From assembly GCF_037076345.1 (NCBI RefSeq), contig NZ_AP024702.1:1054001-1118000 (forward strand): DNA of 64,000 bases, in the 5' to 3' direction. The DNA comes from Haloferula helveola. GTDB taxonomy: Bacteria; Verrucomicrobiota; Verrucomicrobiia; Verrucomicrobiales; Akkermansiaceae. Of this stretch, positions 43,547 to 56,144 are shown in pieces. The notes under the pieces were generated by a model, which was not told the origin of the DNA, searched no databases, and saw nothing but the letters and a program-made list of their open reading frames with translations. Made by a program: the position numbers and the translations under genes. Position 1 is the stretch's first letter; each line of letters begins with the position of its first letter.

Positions 43547-45082
43547 ATGAAAGAGTTCAAGGCACTCCTCACAACCGTCGCCATGATGGCCGGCAGCCAC
43601 GCTGGCGCGGAGGTAGTCTTGCAGGAATCCTACAAGATTCCGGCAGCAGGCAACGCCCCCACCCAACTCGACGGAGGCGTCGGTCCCTTTGGATACGAGA
43701 TCGACGTGACTGCGGAGTTCTCGGCCGCGGGACACGACAAGTTGGTACTGGTTTTCAGCGGGCACGATGGGGCGTTCAACATCCCCTACCCGCCTGAAGT
43801 AACCAGCGTCACCTACGACGGGGCCGCCCTGACCCAAGCGATCTACGATTTCGACAACGGAGCACTGGTCTGCGCCGGAATCTTCTACCTCGACAATGTG
43901 GCAACCGACGGACTGCTCCGAATCGAGCTCAGCGCCGGCAACCTTGCGCATTACGCCTTCGGTCTCTATGCCGTTGATGGCACCAGGCCCGGAGTTCAGG
44001 ACACGGGTACCGCGCGTGATCCTCTATCGGACGCCACGGTGACCATGACCACCAACTCGGGATTCTTTGTCCAGGAAACGGCTCGGAACAACCAGAGCTT
44101 GGCCGGGGACGGAAGCGGTGATTACTCAACGCTCTACAGCTACAGCGTTGATTCCTACAGGGTCCTCTCGCAGTACCGGGTAACCACGACCCCCGGCGAC
44201 TACCTTGCACCGATCAACAACGGCGGAGCCAACTACAGGAGGGTCGTCACCGCGGCTTTCGAAGCGGTCGAGGCGCCGCAAGTCGGACCGATGATCACCT
44301 CCTTCACGTCGGTCGGACCCAACCTTTGGGAGCTCGAACTGAGCGGCGACGCGGACACCGCCTACGAGTTCCGTTCCTCCACCACTCTCGACTTCGATCC
44401 GGGGACCTTGGTTGAAAACCTGACGCAGGGTGACCCCGGCGATGCGGGAAGCATCGGCGGGGCGAACGACAGTGTTCTGACCACCGACTCGAACGGCGAC
44501 GGCAAAGCGCGGCTGACCCTGAGCGGCGGCCCTGCTGACTTCGTCCGCGCCCAAAATGTTTCTCCCCTCCTCAGCGAGGATTTCGAAGCCGGAGACGGCG
44601 GGTTCACCGTTGAAAACAAGGCAACCGGCACGGATTGGGCCTATGGGGAGCCGAATTCACCTAACGCGGGAGGCGGTGCACTCATCGGAGGCAATGGCGG
44701 ATCGACGAATGCGTGGGGCACCAACCTCACAGGAGTTTACGGCTCAGATACCGACACCTGCCTGCGCTCGCCTGTTATCGATCTCACCGGCATCCCGGCT
44801 GCCGAGTTGTCCTTCGCCCTCGCAATCGACGCCCAGGCAGGCCACACCTATCAAGTGGATGTCATCGATGATCTCACCGACACGGTGATCGCCAACGTGA
44901 TCGAGGCCACCGAAGACGTTGACTTCAACAATGCACCCTGGGAGATCGTCGGACCTCTGGCAATTCCGGCCGGTGCCTTGGGACAGCCGGTCCGCATCCA
45001 GTGGACCTTCACCGGAGACGGAACCTTCAACTACAACGGCGCCTACATCGATGATGTTCTCGTCACGCAACCCGCTCCGTAA
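43547..45082 (+). CDS. Secreted surface protein, N-terminal module paralogous to the next gene
   Basis: 511 residues. A signal peptide (MKEFKALLTTVAMMAGSHAGA) is followed by a 220-residue module that matches the next gene closely: APTQLDGGVGPFGYEIDV, FYLDNVATDGLLRIELSAG, GLYAVDG, FFVQETARNNQSL and SYRVLSQYRVTTTPGDYLAP. After a linker, residues 330-500 form beta domains, including LLSEDFEAGDGGFTVENKATG, similar to an MAM/jelly-roll-like ending (IRIQWTFTGDGTFNYNGAYIDDV). No PEP-CTERM tail is present, unlike the paralogue. It probably is a cell-surface or secreted structural protein. Next gene 22 nt downstream. Confidence 0.85.
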   Translation: MKEFKALLTTVAMMAGSHAGAEVVLQESYKIPAAGNAPTQLDGGVGPFGYEIDVTAEFSAAGHDKLVLVFSGHDGAFNIPYPPEVTSVTYDGAALTQAIYDFDNGALVCAGIFYLDNVATDGLLRIELSAGNLAHYAFGLYAVDGTRPGVQDTGTARDPLSDATVTMTTNSGFFVQETARNNQSLAGDGSGDYSTLYSYSVDSYRVLSQYRVTTTPGDYLAPINNGGANYRRVVTAAFEAVEAPQVGPMITSFTSVGPNLWELELSGDADTAYEFRSSTTLDFDPGTLVENLTQGDPGDAGSIGGANDSVLTTDSNGDGKARLTLSGGPADFVRAQNVSPLLSEDFEAGDGGFTVENKATGTDWAYGEPNSPNAGGGALIGGNGGSTNAWGTNLTGVYGSDTDTCLRSPVIDLTGIPAAELSFALAIDAQAGHTYQVDVIDDLTDTVIANVIEATEDVDFNNAPWEIVGPLAIPAGALGQPVRIQWTFTGDGTFNYNGAYIDDVLVTQPAP

Positions 45083-45104
45083 TTTCCGAAGCAGCACTCT
45101 CCCG

Positions 45105-45914
45105 ATGAAACCGAGCCGCCTTGCTATCTTCGTTGCCGCATGTGGGTGCCTGACTGGCGCACATGCTGCCGTAACTCTTCAGGATTCCTACGCCCCGGCC
45201 GTCGCCGGTGGCGCCCCCACCCAACTCGACGGAGGAGCGGGCCCCTGGGGATACGAGATCAACATCAGCACGTCGGATTTCTCCGCCGCAGGTCACGGCA
45301 AGCTGGTGATGGTTTACAGCAGCAAGGATGAGGCGGGCGGCGCCGACCTCGCGGGTGCGACCGTAACCGGTATCTCCTACGCCGGGGTGGCGCTGAACAC
45401 CGCCTTCTTTTCAGCAAGCGACAGCGACCGGGTGGGCGTGGGCATCTACTACCTCGACAACGTTGCAGCGGACGGCACGTTGCGCATCGAACTGGCCGAC
45501 GGGGGCCAAACCGAATTCGGCTTCGGTCTCTATGCGGTGGACGGCCTCAAGCTCGGAGTGCAAGACGTCCAGTCCGGCCGTGCCACCATCGCCGATGCAA
45601 CCATTTCGCTGACCACGGCCTCCGGCTTCCTGGTGCAGGAAGCCGCCCGCAACAACCAGTCGCTCACCGCCGACGCGGGCGATGCCTGGCAGACCCTTTA
45701 CGACTATAATGGACCGCAGAGCTACCAAGCGCTCTCGCAGTATCAGGTGGTCGATGGCACCGGCCCCGGCAGCTATCTGGCGCCTATCAACAACACCGGG
45801 GCCAATTTCAGGTTGATCGCCGGAGCCGCCTTCGAAGCGATTCCCGAACCGGGCTCGTCGCTGCTCGTGCTTTCCGGCCTGAGCCTGCTGGTTCTCAAGC
45901 GTCGCAGGTTGTAG
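45105..45914 (+). CDS. PEP-CTERM surface protein, paralogue of the preceding gene
   Basis: 269 residues with signal peptide (MKPSRLAIFVAACGCLTGAHA), then the shared module (APTQLDGGAGPWGYEINIST, YYLDNVAADGTLRIELADGG, FLVQEAARNNQSL, PGSYLAPINNTGANFRLIAG). The last 24 residues, IPEPGSSLLVLSGLSLLVLK then RRRL, are a PEP-CTERM signal: P-E-P, a hydrophobic segment, and basic end. Family knowledge: exosortase cleaves this tail and anchors or glycosylates the protein. No exosortase is in the window. It is 22 nt after its longer paralogue, probably one operon. Confidence 0.9.
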   Translation: MKPSRLAIFVAACGCLTGAHAAVTLQDSYAPAVAGGAPTQLDGGAGPWGYEINISTSDFSAAGHGKLVMVYSSKDEAGGADLAGATVTGISYAGVALNTAFFSASDSDRVGVGIYYLDNVAADGTLRIELADGGQTEFGFGLYAVDGLKLGVQDVQSGRATIADATISLTTASGFLVQEAARNNQSLTADAGDAWQTLYDYNGPQSYQALSQYQVVDGTGPGSYLAPINNTGANFRLIAGAAFEAIPEPGSSLLVLSGLSLLVLKRRRL

Positions 45915-45940
45915 TCGCCCTGTCGACGGGCCCGATCACC

Positions 45941-46426
45941 TCACGACGCGTCGCCCTCGTCCCGCGGGGGCCGGGGTTCCTGCAGCCCGTGATAATCGAC
46001 GAGCTGGCTGTGGCTGTGGTTGACGAATACCGAGCTACCGAACGGATGGTGGCCGTGAAGGATCTTGCCGACCCTGTGACCGACCGCATCGGCGACTTTC
46101 GTGGCGGCCTCCGCGGCAAGAACCACGGATGAGGGAGCCGATAGTCCGAGAAAGGCCGCCTCGTGCTCGACCGACGCTTCCTCGCGCTCGATGTGGCGGA
46201 GCAGGGTTTCGAGCTTCTCCAATCGTTCCTGCCGCGGATGGCTGCGGACTTCCTCGAAGTTCCGCCACAACGCGCGGTCTTCGATTTTCAGTGCCTCCAG
46301 ACGCTCGAAGAGGTGGTTGGCGGCGGGTCGGCCGATCTGATGGAGTTGCTCCTCCAGCGCTTCAAGCCGGGCATCGATCTGCGCAATCTTCTCGGCCACC
46401 GGGTCCTGAGATTCGGAATCGTTCAT
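45941..46426 (-). CDS. Hypothetical coiled-coil protein
   Basis: 161 residues, no signal peptide. The N-terminal half is a heptad-rich helix (IAQIDARLEALEEQLHQIG, LEALKIEDRALWRNFEEV, LEKLETLLRHIEREEAS) and the C-terminal part is histidine-rich (HGHHPFGSSVFVNHSHSQ), which may bind metal. No family recognised. It converges on the PEP-CTERM gene (27-nt gap). Confidence 0.65.
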   Translation of the reverse strand: MNDSESQDPVAEKIAQIDARLEALEEQLHQIGRPAANHLFERLEALKIEDRALWRNFEEVRSHPRQERLEKLETLLRHIEREEASVEHEAAFLGLSAPSSVVLAAEAATKVADAVGHRVGKILHGHHPFGSSVFVNHSHSQLVDYHGLQEPRPPRDEGDAS

Positions 46427-46533
46427 GGCAATGGATCAAGGTCGGGGTTCCACCTGCCAGTGTAACCCGTGGAGCGGCAAAGTGCCACGGGATTCTACCC
46501 CCCCGCCCCGGCCCCCTCCCGCACGCTTGCAGG

Positions 46534-48066
46534 TCAGTTCCTCTCGACCTTCACGCGCAGGAGCTCCTTCGTGAAATCGCCGATCGGATACTGGCTGCGG
46601 ATCGTCGAGACGGTCCCCCTTCCGGGAATGGTGAACCGGTCCTTGAGAACCGTTCCCGTGGTGCTCCACGAAGTTCCGTCATGGGACAGCTCGACCGAGT
46701 AGGTGAAATCCGTAGCGACGTAAGGATTGTTGCCCGATCCACCCGAGTCGCCGAGGAAGCTCAACGCGAGGTATTCCATCCCGCCCACGTTCTCGATCGA
46801 GAAGATCGGGAGCGAATCCCGGTTCGGAACCAGCGGGTCGGAATGGAACGCATCCTCGAAAAGGTAGATGATTCCATCCTGATCCTCGTCGGTGAAGTCG
46901 GTAGGAGTCGACACCTGAAGCAGGGACCCGTCGGTCTCGGTCGACGCGAAATACGGCACTCCCCGCGAGTCACAGGCGAGGCGGGGGTAGAACGAACGGA
47001 CCGTGCCGACCGGATCAGCCACACTGAAGCTGGAGCCATCCCAAACCTGGTGCTGGATGGTATTGAGGGTATTGGTCCATGAGACATGGATGCTGCCATC
47101 CGCGGCACCCGCCATCGACACCCCCCGGGTGATGCCCACGCTGACGTCTTGATAGGTTCGCGCGACCCAACCGCCGCTTTCGAGGATCGCGAGCTTGCCA
47201 TCCCGCTCATCGACCTGGCTGTAGGCAATCGCGAGCTGGCCGGCCGGCGTCCATTCGGCGTCGAGATAGATCGCGGCGGTGTCGTCGGTCGGAAAATTGA
47301 CGTCTTCGATCGGGGTCGCGGAGCCGAAGTTGAGCAGACTCCAAGTGCCGGGCTCCACCGCCGAGCGATGGGTCAGGGTCGCCTGATGGCCCGTCCCCCC
47401 TCCCGACAGCGAGAGGTTCTCGGTCGCGCACAGGAAGAGATCGAGAGACGAGCCGCCTGCGGCGATCTGGATTTCCCGGTAAATCGAGTGCGTGGGAATC
47501 TGAAGCCCTGACAGGTTGTTACTCTCCCACGTTCCGGCAAAGGTTCTCCTGACCACCGTGACACCACGGTAATTCGAGTTGATGAAGGCGACCCGCGGCG
47601 TTCCGCCCGCCCCCATGCAGGCGTCGAAACGATTGAATGACGAACCGCTGTCAACGGTCTCGATCACCGGCGGCCCCGTCAGGGGATAGACCTTCGCGGC
47701 ACGGATGATCCCGGGACCGGTCGACTCCTTCTTTCTCCAAACGGCCCAGACACTGTGCCGATCCGCCACCATTTCCACGAAGTGCTCGATCGTGGTCCCT
47801 CCGCTCGGCCCGACCACCTCAAGGGTCTGGCCGGAGAAGCTTCCACGGTCGTAGATCACCAACCGCGCGACCCTGCCGGTCGGCGATGACGGGACCGTAT
47901 CGTCGAGATGGATCACGTAGAGGCGCCCGTCGGGACCGAACGCCGCACTGGCAACGTTGGCGTCGGTCACGGACTCGTCCTCGACCGTCCACGCAACCGC
48001 ATGGACCAAGGGGCTCCAAAGGGAAGCCGCCACACCGATCAGCATCGGAAAGAATCGGGCAGTCAT
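46534..48066 (-). CDS. Secreted beta-propeller-like protein of unknown function
   Basis: 510 residues. A signal peptide (MTARFFPMLIGVAASLWSPL) is followed by repeated beta-blade patterns: ASAAFGPDGRLYVIHLDD, GWVARTYQDV, ADGSIHVSWTNTLN, LACDSRGVPYFAS, typical of sialidase- or TolB-like propellers but without clear Asp boxes. The C-terminal 110 residues have a verrucomicrobial style ending (DFTDEDQDGIIYLFEDAFHS). Start 48066 is chosen because it gives the signal peptide; the frame is open upstream to 48210 over the 5' part of the divergent gene. Function unknown, probably extracellular. Confidence 0.75.
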   Translation of the reverse strand: MTARFFPMLIGVAASLWSPLVHAVAWTVEDESVTDANVASAAFGPDGRLYVIHLDDTVPSSPTGRVARLVIYDRGSFSGQTLEVVGPSGGTTIEHFVEMVADRHSVWAVWRKKESTGPGIIRAAKVYPLTGPPVIETVDSGSSFNRFDACMGAGGTPRVAFINSNYRGVTVVRRTFAGTWESNNLSGLQIPTHSIYREIQIAAGGSSLDLFLCATENLSLSGGGTGHQATLTHRSAVEPGTWSLLNFGSATPIEDVNFPTDDTAAIYLDAEWTPAGQLAIAYSQVDERDGKLAILESGGWVARTYQDVSVGITRGVSMAGAADGSIHVSWTNTLNTIQHQVWDGSSFSVADPVGTVRSFYPRLACDSRGVPYFASTETDGSLLQVSTPTDFTDEDQDGIIYLFEDAFHSDPLVPNRDSLPIFSIENVGGMEYLALSFLGDSGGSGNNPYVATDFTYSVELSHDGTSWSTTGTVLKDRFTIPGRGTVSTIRSQYPIGDFTKELLRVKVERN

Positions 48067-48203
48067 CTTATCAGGATGACCAGCCGGCCGCGGCAAAGCA
48101 AGTCGCCGTTGCGTTCCGGATGTTTCGGCCACGGAACAGGACCGCAGCCGCCCCCATGCTCGACACGACACGGATGGCCGTGGTCGAATCGCTACAGGCC
48201 GAA

Positions 48204-48809
48204 ATGACAACCGATCCCACTTCTCCCTACACTCCGCCCCAAGCCCCTGAAGCGGCGGCGCCCGAGTTTCCCGATCAACCGCCGCCGGCGATCAAGGTCT
48301 TCGGCATCATCCATCTCGTGCTCGCCGGACTGGGCGTGGTGAGCGCGATCATGGCGGCCGTCGGGATGCTCTTTCTCGGCAAGCTGGGAAGTCTGGCATC
48401 AGGGCCGGCGGGGAGCTCCGCAGGAGGTGAGTTCGACGCCCTCCAAGGCTACATGGCCGAAATCGCGTGGTTTTCATTCCTTTCCACAGGATTCACGCTG
48501 GTGCTCGCGGCGCTGCTGCTGGTCGCGGGAATCAAGTTGGTGAAAAAGCGAAGGAACGCGGTGACCTGGTCGAATGGCTACGCGTGGACGTCGATTGTCA
48601 TGAAGGTCGCCTCGCTGGTGATCACCGTGGTCTTCATCATGCCGGCGGCCGCACGGATGAACCAGGCAATCGGCGGGGACACGCAGGAAACCTTGTCGAA
48701 CATCTCGACCTTCTTCGGTTCGGCGGTTTCCTTCGCCTATCCGGTCGTCGCACTCATCCTCCTCAACCGCACTCCGGTAAAGCGCTACCTCGATAGCCAC
48801 GGAACCTGA
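48204..48809 (+). CDS. Membrane protein with four transmembrane segments
   Basis: 201 residues with a proline-rich N-terminus (PTSPYTPPQAPEAAAPEFPD) and four hydrophobic spans at about residues 30-58, 86-113, 128-150 and 168-190. No enzyme motif is seen; such proteins in Verrucomicrobia are annotated as hypothetical membrane proteins. The ATG at 48204 is chosen over 48174, which adds ten residues without clear support. It overlaps nothing and is 31 nt upstream of the PfkB kinase gene. Confidence 0.65.
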   Translation: MTTDPTSPYTPPQAPEAAAPEFPDQPPPAIKVFGIIHLVLAGLGVVSAIMAAVGMLFLGKLGSLASGPAGSSAGGEFDALQGYMAEIAWFSFLSTGFTLVLAALLLVAGIKLVKKRRNAVTWSNGYAWTSIVMKVASLVITVVFIMPAAARMNQAIGGDTQETLSNISTFFGSAVSFAYPVVALILLNRTPVKRYLDSHGT

Positions 48810-48840
48810 GCGAACCGACACCGGCTTCACCTCTTCCCCC

Positions 48841-49788
48841 ATGCCCGACTCAGGCCCCGAAGTCATCGCGACCGGAATCAATGTGGTGGACTTCCTCGCC
48901 CGCCCGCCGGCCGATGTCGTGCAGGGCGGCAAGTATGAGACGGACGAACTGGAGGTCCAGGGTGGAGGACCCGCTTCGACCGCGGCCTGCGTGACGGCCG
49001 CCTTCGGCCACGACACCGCATTTGTCGCCCGGCTCGGCGACGACGCGATCAGCCGACTGTCGCGGTCTCAGTTCGAGCAAGCCGGGATTCTGACCGACTA
49101 CCTGATCGACGCGCCCGGCGAACGCGCCGGCATGTCGATGGTCCAGATCGATCGCGAGACCGGTGAGCGGACCGTCTTTTACAACCTCCGCGACTACGGA
49201 TGGATCCGCGCCGAAGACATCCCGGGCGAAGCGGTCGCAAAGGCGAAGCTGATCCTCGTGGATGGCTACGACACGACCGCCGCGCTCGCGATCTTGCGTG
49301 CCGCCGCGGGAACGCCGTGCCGGAGCATCATCGACCTCGAGCACGGCGAGTCGGAGTTCGTGAACGAATGCATTTCGCTCGCCACCGACGTCGTGCTGCC
49401 ACTTCACACCGCGCGTGCGGTTACCGGAAAGGACGCACCGGAAGACACACTTCACGCGCTGGCCGGTCTCGGAACGGGCCAGATGGTGGTCACCGACGGC
49501 GAACACGGGAGCTGGGCGCTGACGCCGGACGGGGTCATCCATCAGCCGGCCTTCGCCACGGAGGTCATCGATACCAACGGCTGTGGCGACGCCTTCCACG
49601 GTGCCTATGCCGTGGGACTGCTCCGCGGCTGGCCGCTGGCGCTGCGGATGGAGTTCGGCGCTTGGGTCGCGTCCCGAGTGGCCACGGCTTTGGGAGGGCG
49701 TAGCGGGATTCCCGACCAGGCCGACATCGAGCGTGACCTCGACCGTTTCTCGCCCGCCCTGCAAGCCGCCGTTTCCGAACTCCCATGA
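48841..49788 (+). CDS. PfkB-family carbohydrate kinase
   Basis: 315 residues with the ribokinase/PfkB order: VQGGGPASTAACVTAAFGHD (the sugar-binding signature near residue 40), FVARLGDD, and the ATP-binding ending VIDTNGCGDAFHGAYAVGL with D250 as catalytic base and the anion hole GCGD. It phosphorylates a sugar, sugar phosphate or nucleoside; substrate not readable. It overlaps the aldolase-like gene by 4 nt (ATGA), so the two are translationally coupled and probably act in one pathway, for example kinase then aldol cleavage as in tagatose-type or sulfo-sugar routes (inference). Confidence 0.92.
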   Translation: MPDSGPEVIATGINVVDFLARPPADVVQGGKYETDELEVQGGGPASTAACVTAAFGHDTAFVARLGDDAISRLSRSQFEQAGILTDYLIDAPGERAGMSMVQIDRETGERTVFYNLRDYGWIRAEDIPGEAVAKAKLILVDGYDTTAALAILRAAAGTPCRSIIDLEHGESEFVNECISLATDVVLPLHTARAVTGKDAPEDTLHALAGLGTGQMVVTDGEHGSWALTPDGVIHQPAFATEVIDTNGCGDAFHGAYAVGLLRGWPLALRMEFGAWVASRVATALGGRSGIPDQADIERDLDRFSPALQAAVSELP

Positions 49789-50777
49789 AAGACCGCCTGC
49801 TCCAGAAACTCGACGTCATCCGGAAGCAAAGCGATCCGCACGCCTTCATCCTCGCCGATGCCAAAGACGCGGACATGGCTTGGGGCATTCCCGCGGCCGG
49901 CAGTCCTGCCGCGGCAAACGGCAAACGATGGAACACGATGCCGGAGTTCCGGCAAAGCATCCGCGAGATCGTCGAGGACGGCGTGATCGACATCCTGCTG
50001 GCCTCCGTCTCCCAGCTGGGCCTGCTGGACCGCGAAGGATTGTTCGACCGGAGCGACGTCACACCGGCGATCCGCGCCAACGACACGACCGACATCTGGT
50101 GCGGCCGCGGTGCCCGTTACCGCGAGGAAGCGTCACGACCGTTCGCCACCTGCGATCTCGGCCGGGCCATGGCGGGCACTTCGGCGAAGCTCGGCCTCTA
50201 CTCGATCACCTTCAACAACGACCTCGATGCCGATCACGAAAGCCTTGAGGCATTCAAAAGATTCAGACTCAAAGCCGAAGAGCATGGCTTCCGCTACTTC
50301 CTCGAAGTCTTCGCTCCGAACCTCGCCGGCCGCGTGACCGAGGGAGACCTGCCCCATTTCGTCAACGATCAGATCTGCAGGTGCCTCGCCGGCGTGCCGG
50401 TCGACAATTGGCCGGTCTTCCTCAAGATCCCGTTCCTTTCGCCCGATGCGATCGAGGACCTCGCGGCTTACGACCCGGAGAACATGATCGTCGGCATTCT
50501 CGGAGGCAGCTCGGGCACCACTCACGACGCCTTCAAACTGATCGGCGAAGCGCAGCGGCACGGCGCACGCGTCGCTCTGTTCGGGCGCAAGATCAAGGAT
50601 GCCGAGCATCCGGTGGAGTTCGTCCGCCACCTCCGGAAGATTACCGACGGCGACCTGTCGCCCGAGGAGGCCGTGCGGTCCTACCACGATGCGCTCGGAT
50701 CAAGCGGGCTCGCGCCGAAGCGCGCGATCGAGGACGACCTGAAGCTGACGGCCACCGAGTTGAGCTACGCCCGCTAG
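49785..50777 (+). CDS. Class-I aldolase-like protein (FbaB/LacD/DeoC superfamily)
   Basis: 330 residues, probably a TIM barrel. AFILADAKDADMAWGIP opens strand 1, and NWPVFLKIPF carries K214 as a candidate Schiff-base lysine. VGILGGSSGTTHDAFKLIGE looks like the phosphate-binding loop strand of class-I aldolases. The family call rests on the fold-like pattern and on being coupled with a PfkB kinase, so an aldolase acting on a phosphorylated sugar is an inference. It is cytoplasmic and overlaps the kinase by 4 nt. Confidence 0.62.
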   Translation: MKDRLLQKLDVIRKQSDPHAFILADAKDADMAWGIPAAGSPAAANGKRWNTMPEFRQSIREIVEDGVIDILLASVSQLGLLDREGLFDRSDVTPAIRANDTTDIWCGRGARYREEASRPFATCDLGRAMAGTSAKLGLYSITFNNDLDADHESLEAFKRFRLKAEEHGFRYFLEVFAPNLAGRVTEGDLPHFVNDQICRCLAGVPVDNWPVFLKIPFLSPDAIEDLAAYDPENMIVGILGGSSGTTHDAFKLIGEAQRHGARVALFGRKIKDAEHPVEFVRHLRKITDGDLSPEEAVRSYHDALGSSGLAPKRAIEDDLKLTATELSYAR

Positions 50778-50884
50778 TTGTCGTCAGCGCACTCCCCCCG
50801 CGGGCACCCGAGCGCCCGCCGCCGGTTTGACTCGACGGTGAGCGTCTGATACGAGCCTCGTTGCTCCTCTTTCCCCCGCCGAAC

Positions 50885-51778
50885 ATGAAGTCCTTCTTCC
50901 CCCCGTTGATCTCCGGCCTGCTGGGCGTGATCGCAGCGGTGGGACCGGTCGCCGAATCGGCGGTGGTTTACGAGGGTTTCGACTATCCGGCCGGCTCCCT
51001 CTCCGGTGCCAACGGAGGGACCGGATTCAGCGGCCCCGGAGGCAGCGCATGGGTCGAGTCCGACAGCGGAAGCAACCCGCTGGGGGTGCGCTCCCCCGGC
51101 CTGAGCTTCGGCTCCTTACCGGTCTCGGGAAACACCGCCGAACGCACCAGCAACCTCAACCGCGCCCAAGCCAACCGGACGATCTCCGACTCGGCCCGCA
51201 GCACGCTGACAGCCGATGGAACGACCATCTGGTTCAGCGTCCTCTGGTTGCCCGGAGCTTCCGGCAGTGACGAACGAGGTGCCTTCATGTTCGGCAATTC
51301 ATCCTTCGGCGACACTTCCGGAGACCCCGTGACCTCGGGCGACGGATTCGGATTTTCTCCCTACACCGGTGTCCGGAATACCACGATTCATGCAAATGCG
51401 TGGGTGGTCGGCGACGCCAGCACCAATCCGGCAGCCAGCGACGACAGTGGACTTGCCCATACCTCCGCGACCTATCTGCTGGTCGGCAAGATCAACTGGA
51501 ACGCCTCCGGAACCGCCGACGAGTTTTTCCTCTTCAACGTCACCGACCCCGCGGCGCCCGAGCCCGGTGAGGGATCCGCAATCGCCTCGATCACCGATCA
51601 GGATTTCGACCAGTCGGACTGGAACACGATCTCGATCTACGAAAACCACGCCGGCGAGTGGGATGAGATCCGGTTCGCCACAACCTACGCCGAGGCACTC
51701 GGTGTGCCCGAGCCGTCACGCTTCCACTTGATCGCCGTCGGTGGCGCACTGCTCTGCCTTCACTCGAGGCGCCGCTGA
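50885..51778 (+). CDS. PEP-CTERM surface protein
   Basis: 297 residues. A signal peptide (PPLISGLLGVIAAVGPVAESA) is followed by beta-rich sequence with YEGFDYPAGSLSGANGG, a common start of PEP-CTERM proteins in PVC bacteria, and ends with VPEPSRFHLIAVGGALLCLH and SRRR, the PEP-CTERM tail. Expected to be exported and processed by an exosortase not in the window. The start at 50885 opens the signal; the frame begins 24 nt earlier at a poor codon. Confidence 0.88.
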   Translation: MKSFFPPLISGLLGVIAAVGPVAESAVVYEGFDYPAGSLSGANGGTGFSGPGGSAWVESDSGSNPLGVRSPGLSFGSLPVSGNTAERTSNLNRAQANRTISDSARSTLTADGTTIWFSVLWLPGASGSDERGAFMFGNSSFGDTSGDPVTSGDGFGFSPYTGVRNTTIHANAWVVGDASTNPAASDDSGLAHTSATYLLVGKINWNASGTADEFFLFNVTDPAAPEPGEGSAIASITDQDFDQSDWNTISIYENHAGEWDEIRFATTYAEALGVPEPSRFHLIAVGGALLCLHSRRR

Positions 51779-51925
51779 CGAGGCCGCCGGAGAAAACCCA
51801 GGCAAGCTCCCCCAACGGCAGCAACGCCCCTTACCGCCACGAAGGACGGCAGGGACGTTGTGGAGATCGGTGTGAATACCCGGGCTGGAGTGATCCGCCT
51901 TTTCAGGTTTCAACCAGCTGCCGAA

Positions 51926-52525
51926 TCACTTGCGTGCGTCCGAAGGCACGGTCTTGAGGATGTGGTCGATCATGTGGAAGCTTCCGTTGGAAGCGGCAAG
52001 ATCCGCCATCGTGAGATTGGCTTCACCGACGGTGATGCTCTCGCCCTCGACGACGACAAGCACCTGCTCGCCCGAAGCGGTTTCCAGGGCGCCCGTCTCC
52101 ATATCACGGGCGGCCAGCGGACCGTCAACAATGTGTCGCTCGAGAAGTTTGACCAAGCGCTCCTTGTTGGTCGGCAGCAGCAGCTGCTGAAACTCCTCGT
52201 CGCTCATGTCGCGGAAGGCGGTGTTGTTCGGAGCAAAGAAGGTGATCGGTCCTTCGGCATTGAGCCGGGACTCGAATTCGGCCGCTTCGATGAGAGTCTG
52301 CAGTTTCGAAAGTCCGGGCGAAGCGGCGATCTGCTTGGTAATGGGATCGTCGAGGTCGGCCTTGTCATCAGGAAGGGTGGCCGCGGGAGCAACATCGGTA
52401 TCGACGTCAATCCCGGTTCCGGGAGCGGGAACGACGGGCACCTCTACGACTTCCACATCTTGAGCGAAGGTGGCGGGCACACAGGAGGCGGCGACTGCGA
52501 ATGATATCAGAAGGAGTGGTTTCAT
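51926..52525 (-). CDS. Secreted fasciclin-domain protein
   Basis: 199 residues with a signal peptide (MKPLLLISFAVAASCVPATFA), an acidic linker with Val/Pro (VEVVEVPVVPAPGTGID), then a FAS1 domain: KLQTLIEAAEFESRLNAEGP, ITFFAPNNTAFRDMSDEEF (H1 box) and ITVGEANLTMADLAASNGSF with IDHILKTV (H2 box). FAS1 domains act in adhesion or matrix binding. An ATG two codons upstream (52531) is an equally good start. It converges on the PEP-CTERM gene with a 147-nt gap. Confidence 0.9.
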   Translation of the reverse strand: MKPLLLISFAVAASCVPATFAQDVEVVEVPVVPAPGTGIDVDTDVAPAATLPDDKADLDDPITKQIAASPGLSKLQTLIEAAEFESRLNAEGPITFFAPNNTAFRDMSDEEFQQLLLPTNKERLVKLLERHIVDGPLAARDMETGALETASGEQVLVVVEGESITVGEANLTMADLAASNGSFHMIDHILKTVPSDARK

Positions 52526-52531
52526 GGTCAT

Positions 52532-55976
<3,445 letters not shown>

Positions 55977-56065
55977 GGGTGTGGGCAATTCCCTCTTCTG
56001 AGCCGTCGCCCACAGACGCCGGGATCAGCCAATTTCCGGGATCCATGGGAGCCGATTCATAAAAA

Positions 56066-56087
56066 TTTCCAACCTGTTAGGTGGAAA
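56066..56087. other. Hairpin within an AT-rich segment
   Basis: TTTCCAACCT and AGGTGGAAA form a stem with one bulged A and a 3-nt loop. The following bases to 56125 are strongly A+T-rich (TTGATATTTAATAAAAATTA), in contrast to the rest of the window. It may be a terminator of the beta-galactosidase gene or part of the promoter of the gene at 56145. Confidence 0.4.
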
Positions 56088-56144
56088 AGTTTGATATTTA
56101 ATAAAAATTAATTATTTAGATCGCCGAAATATCCCTCTGGTTCG

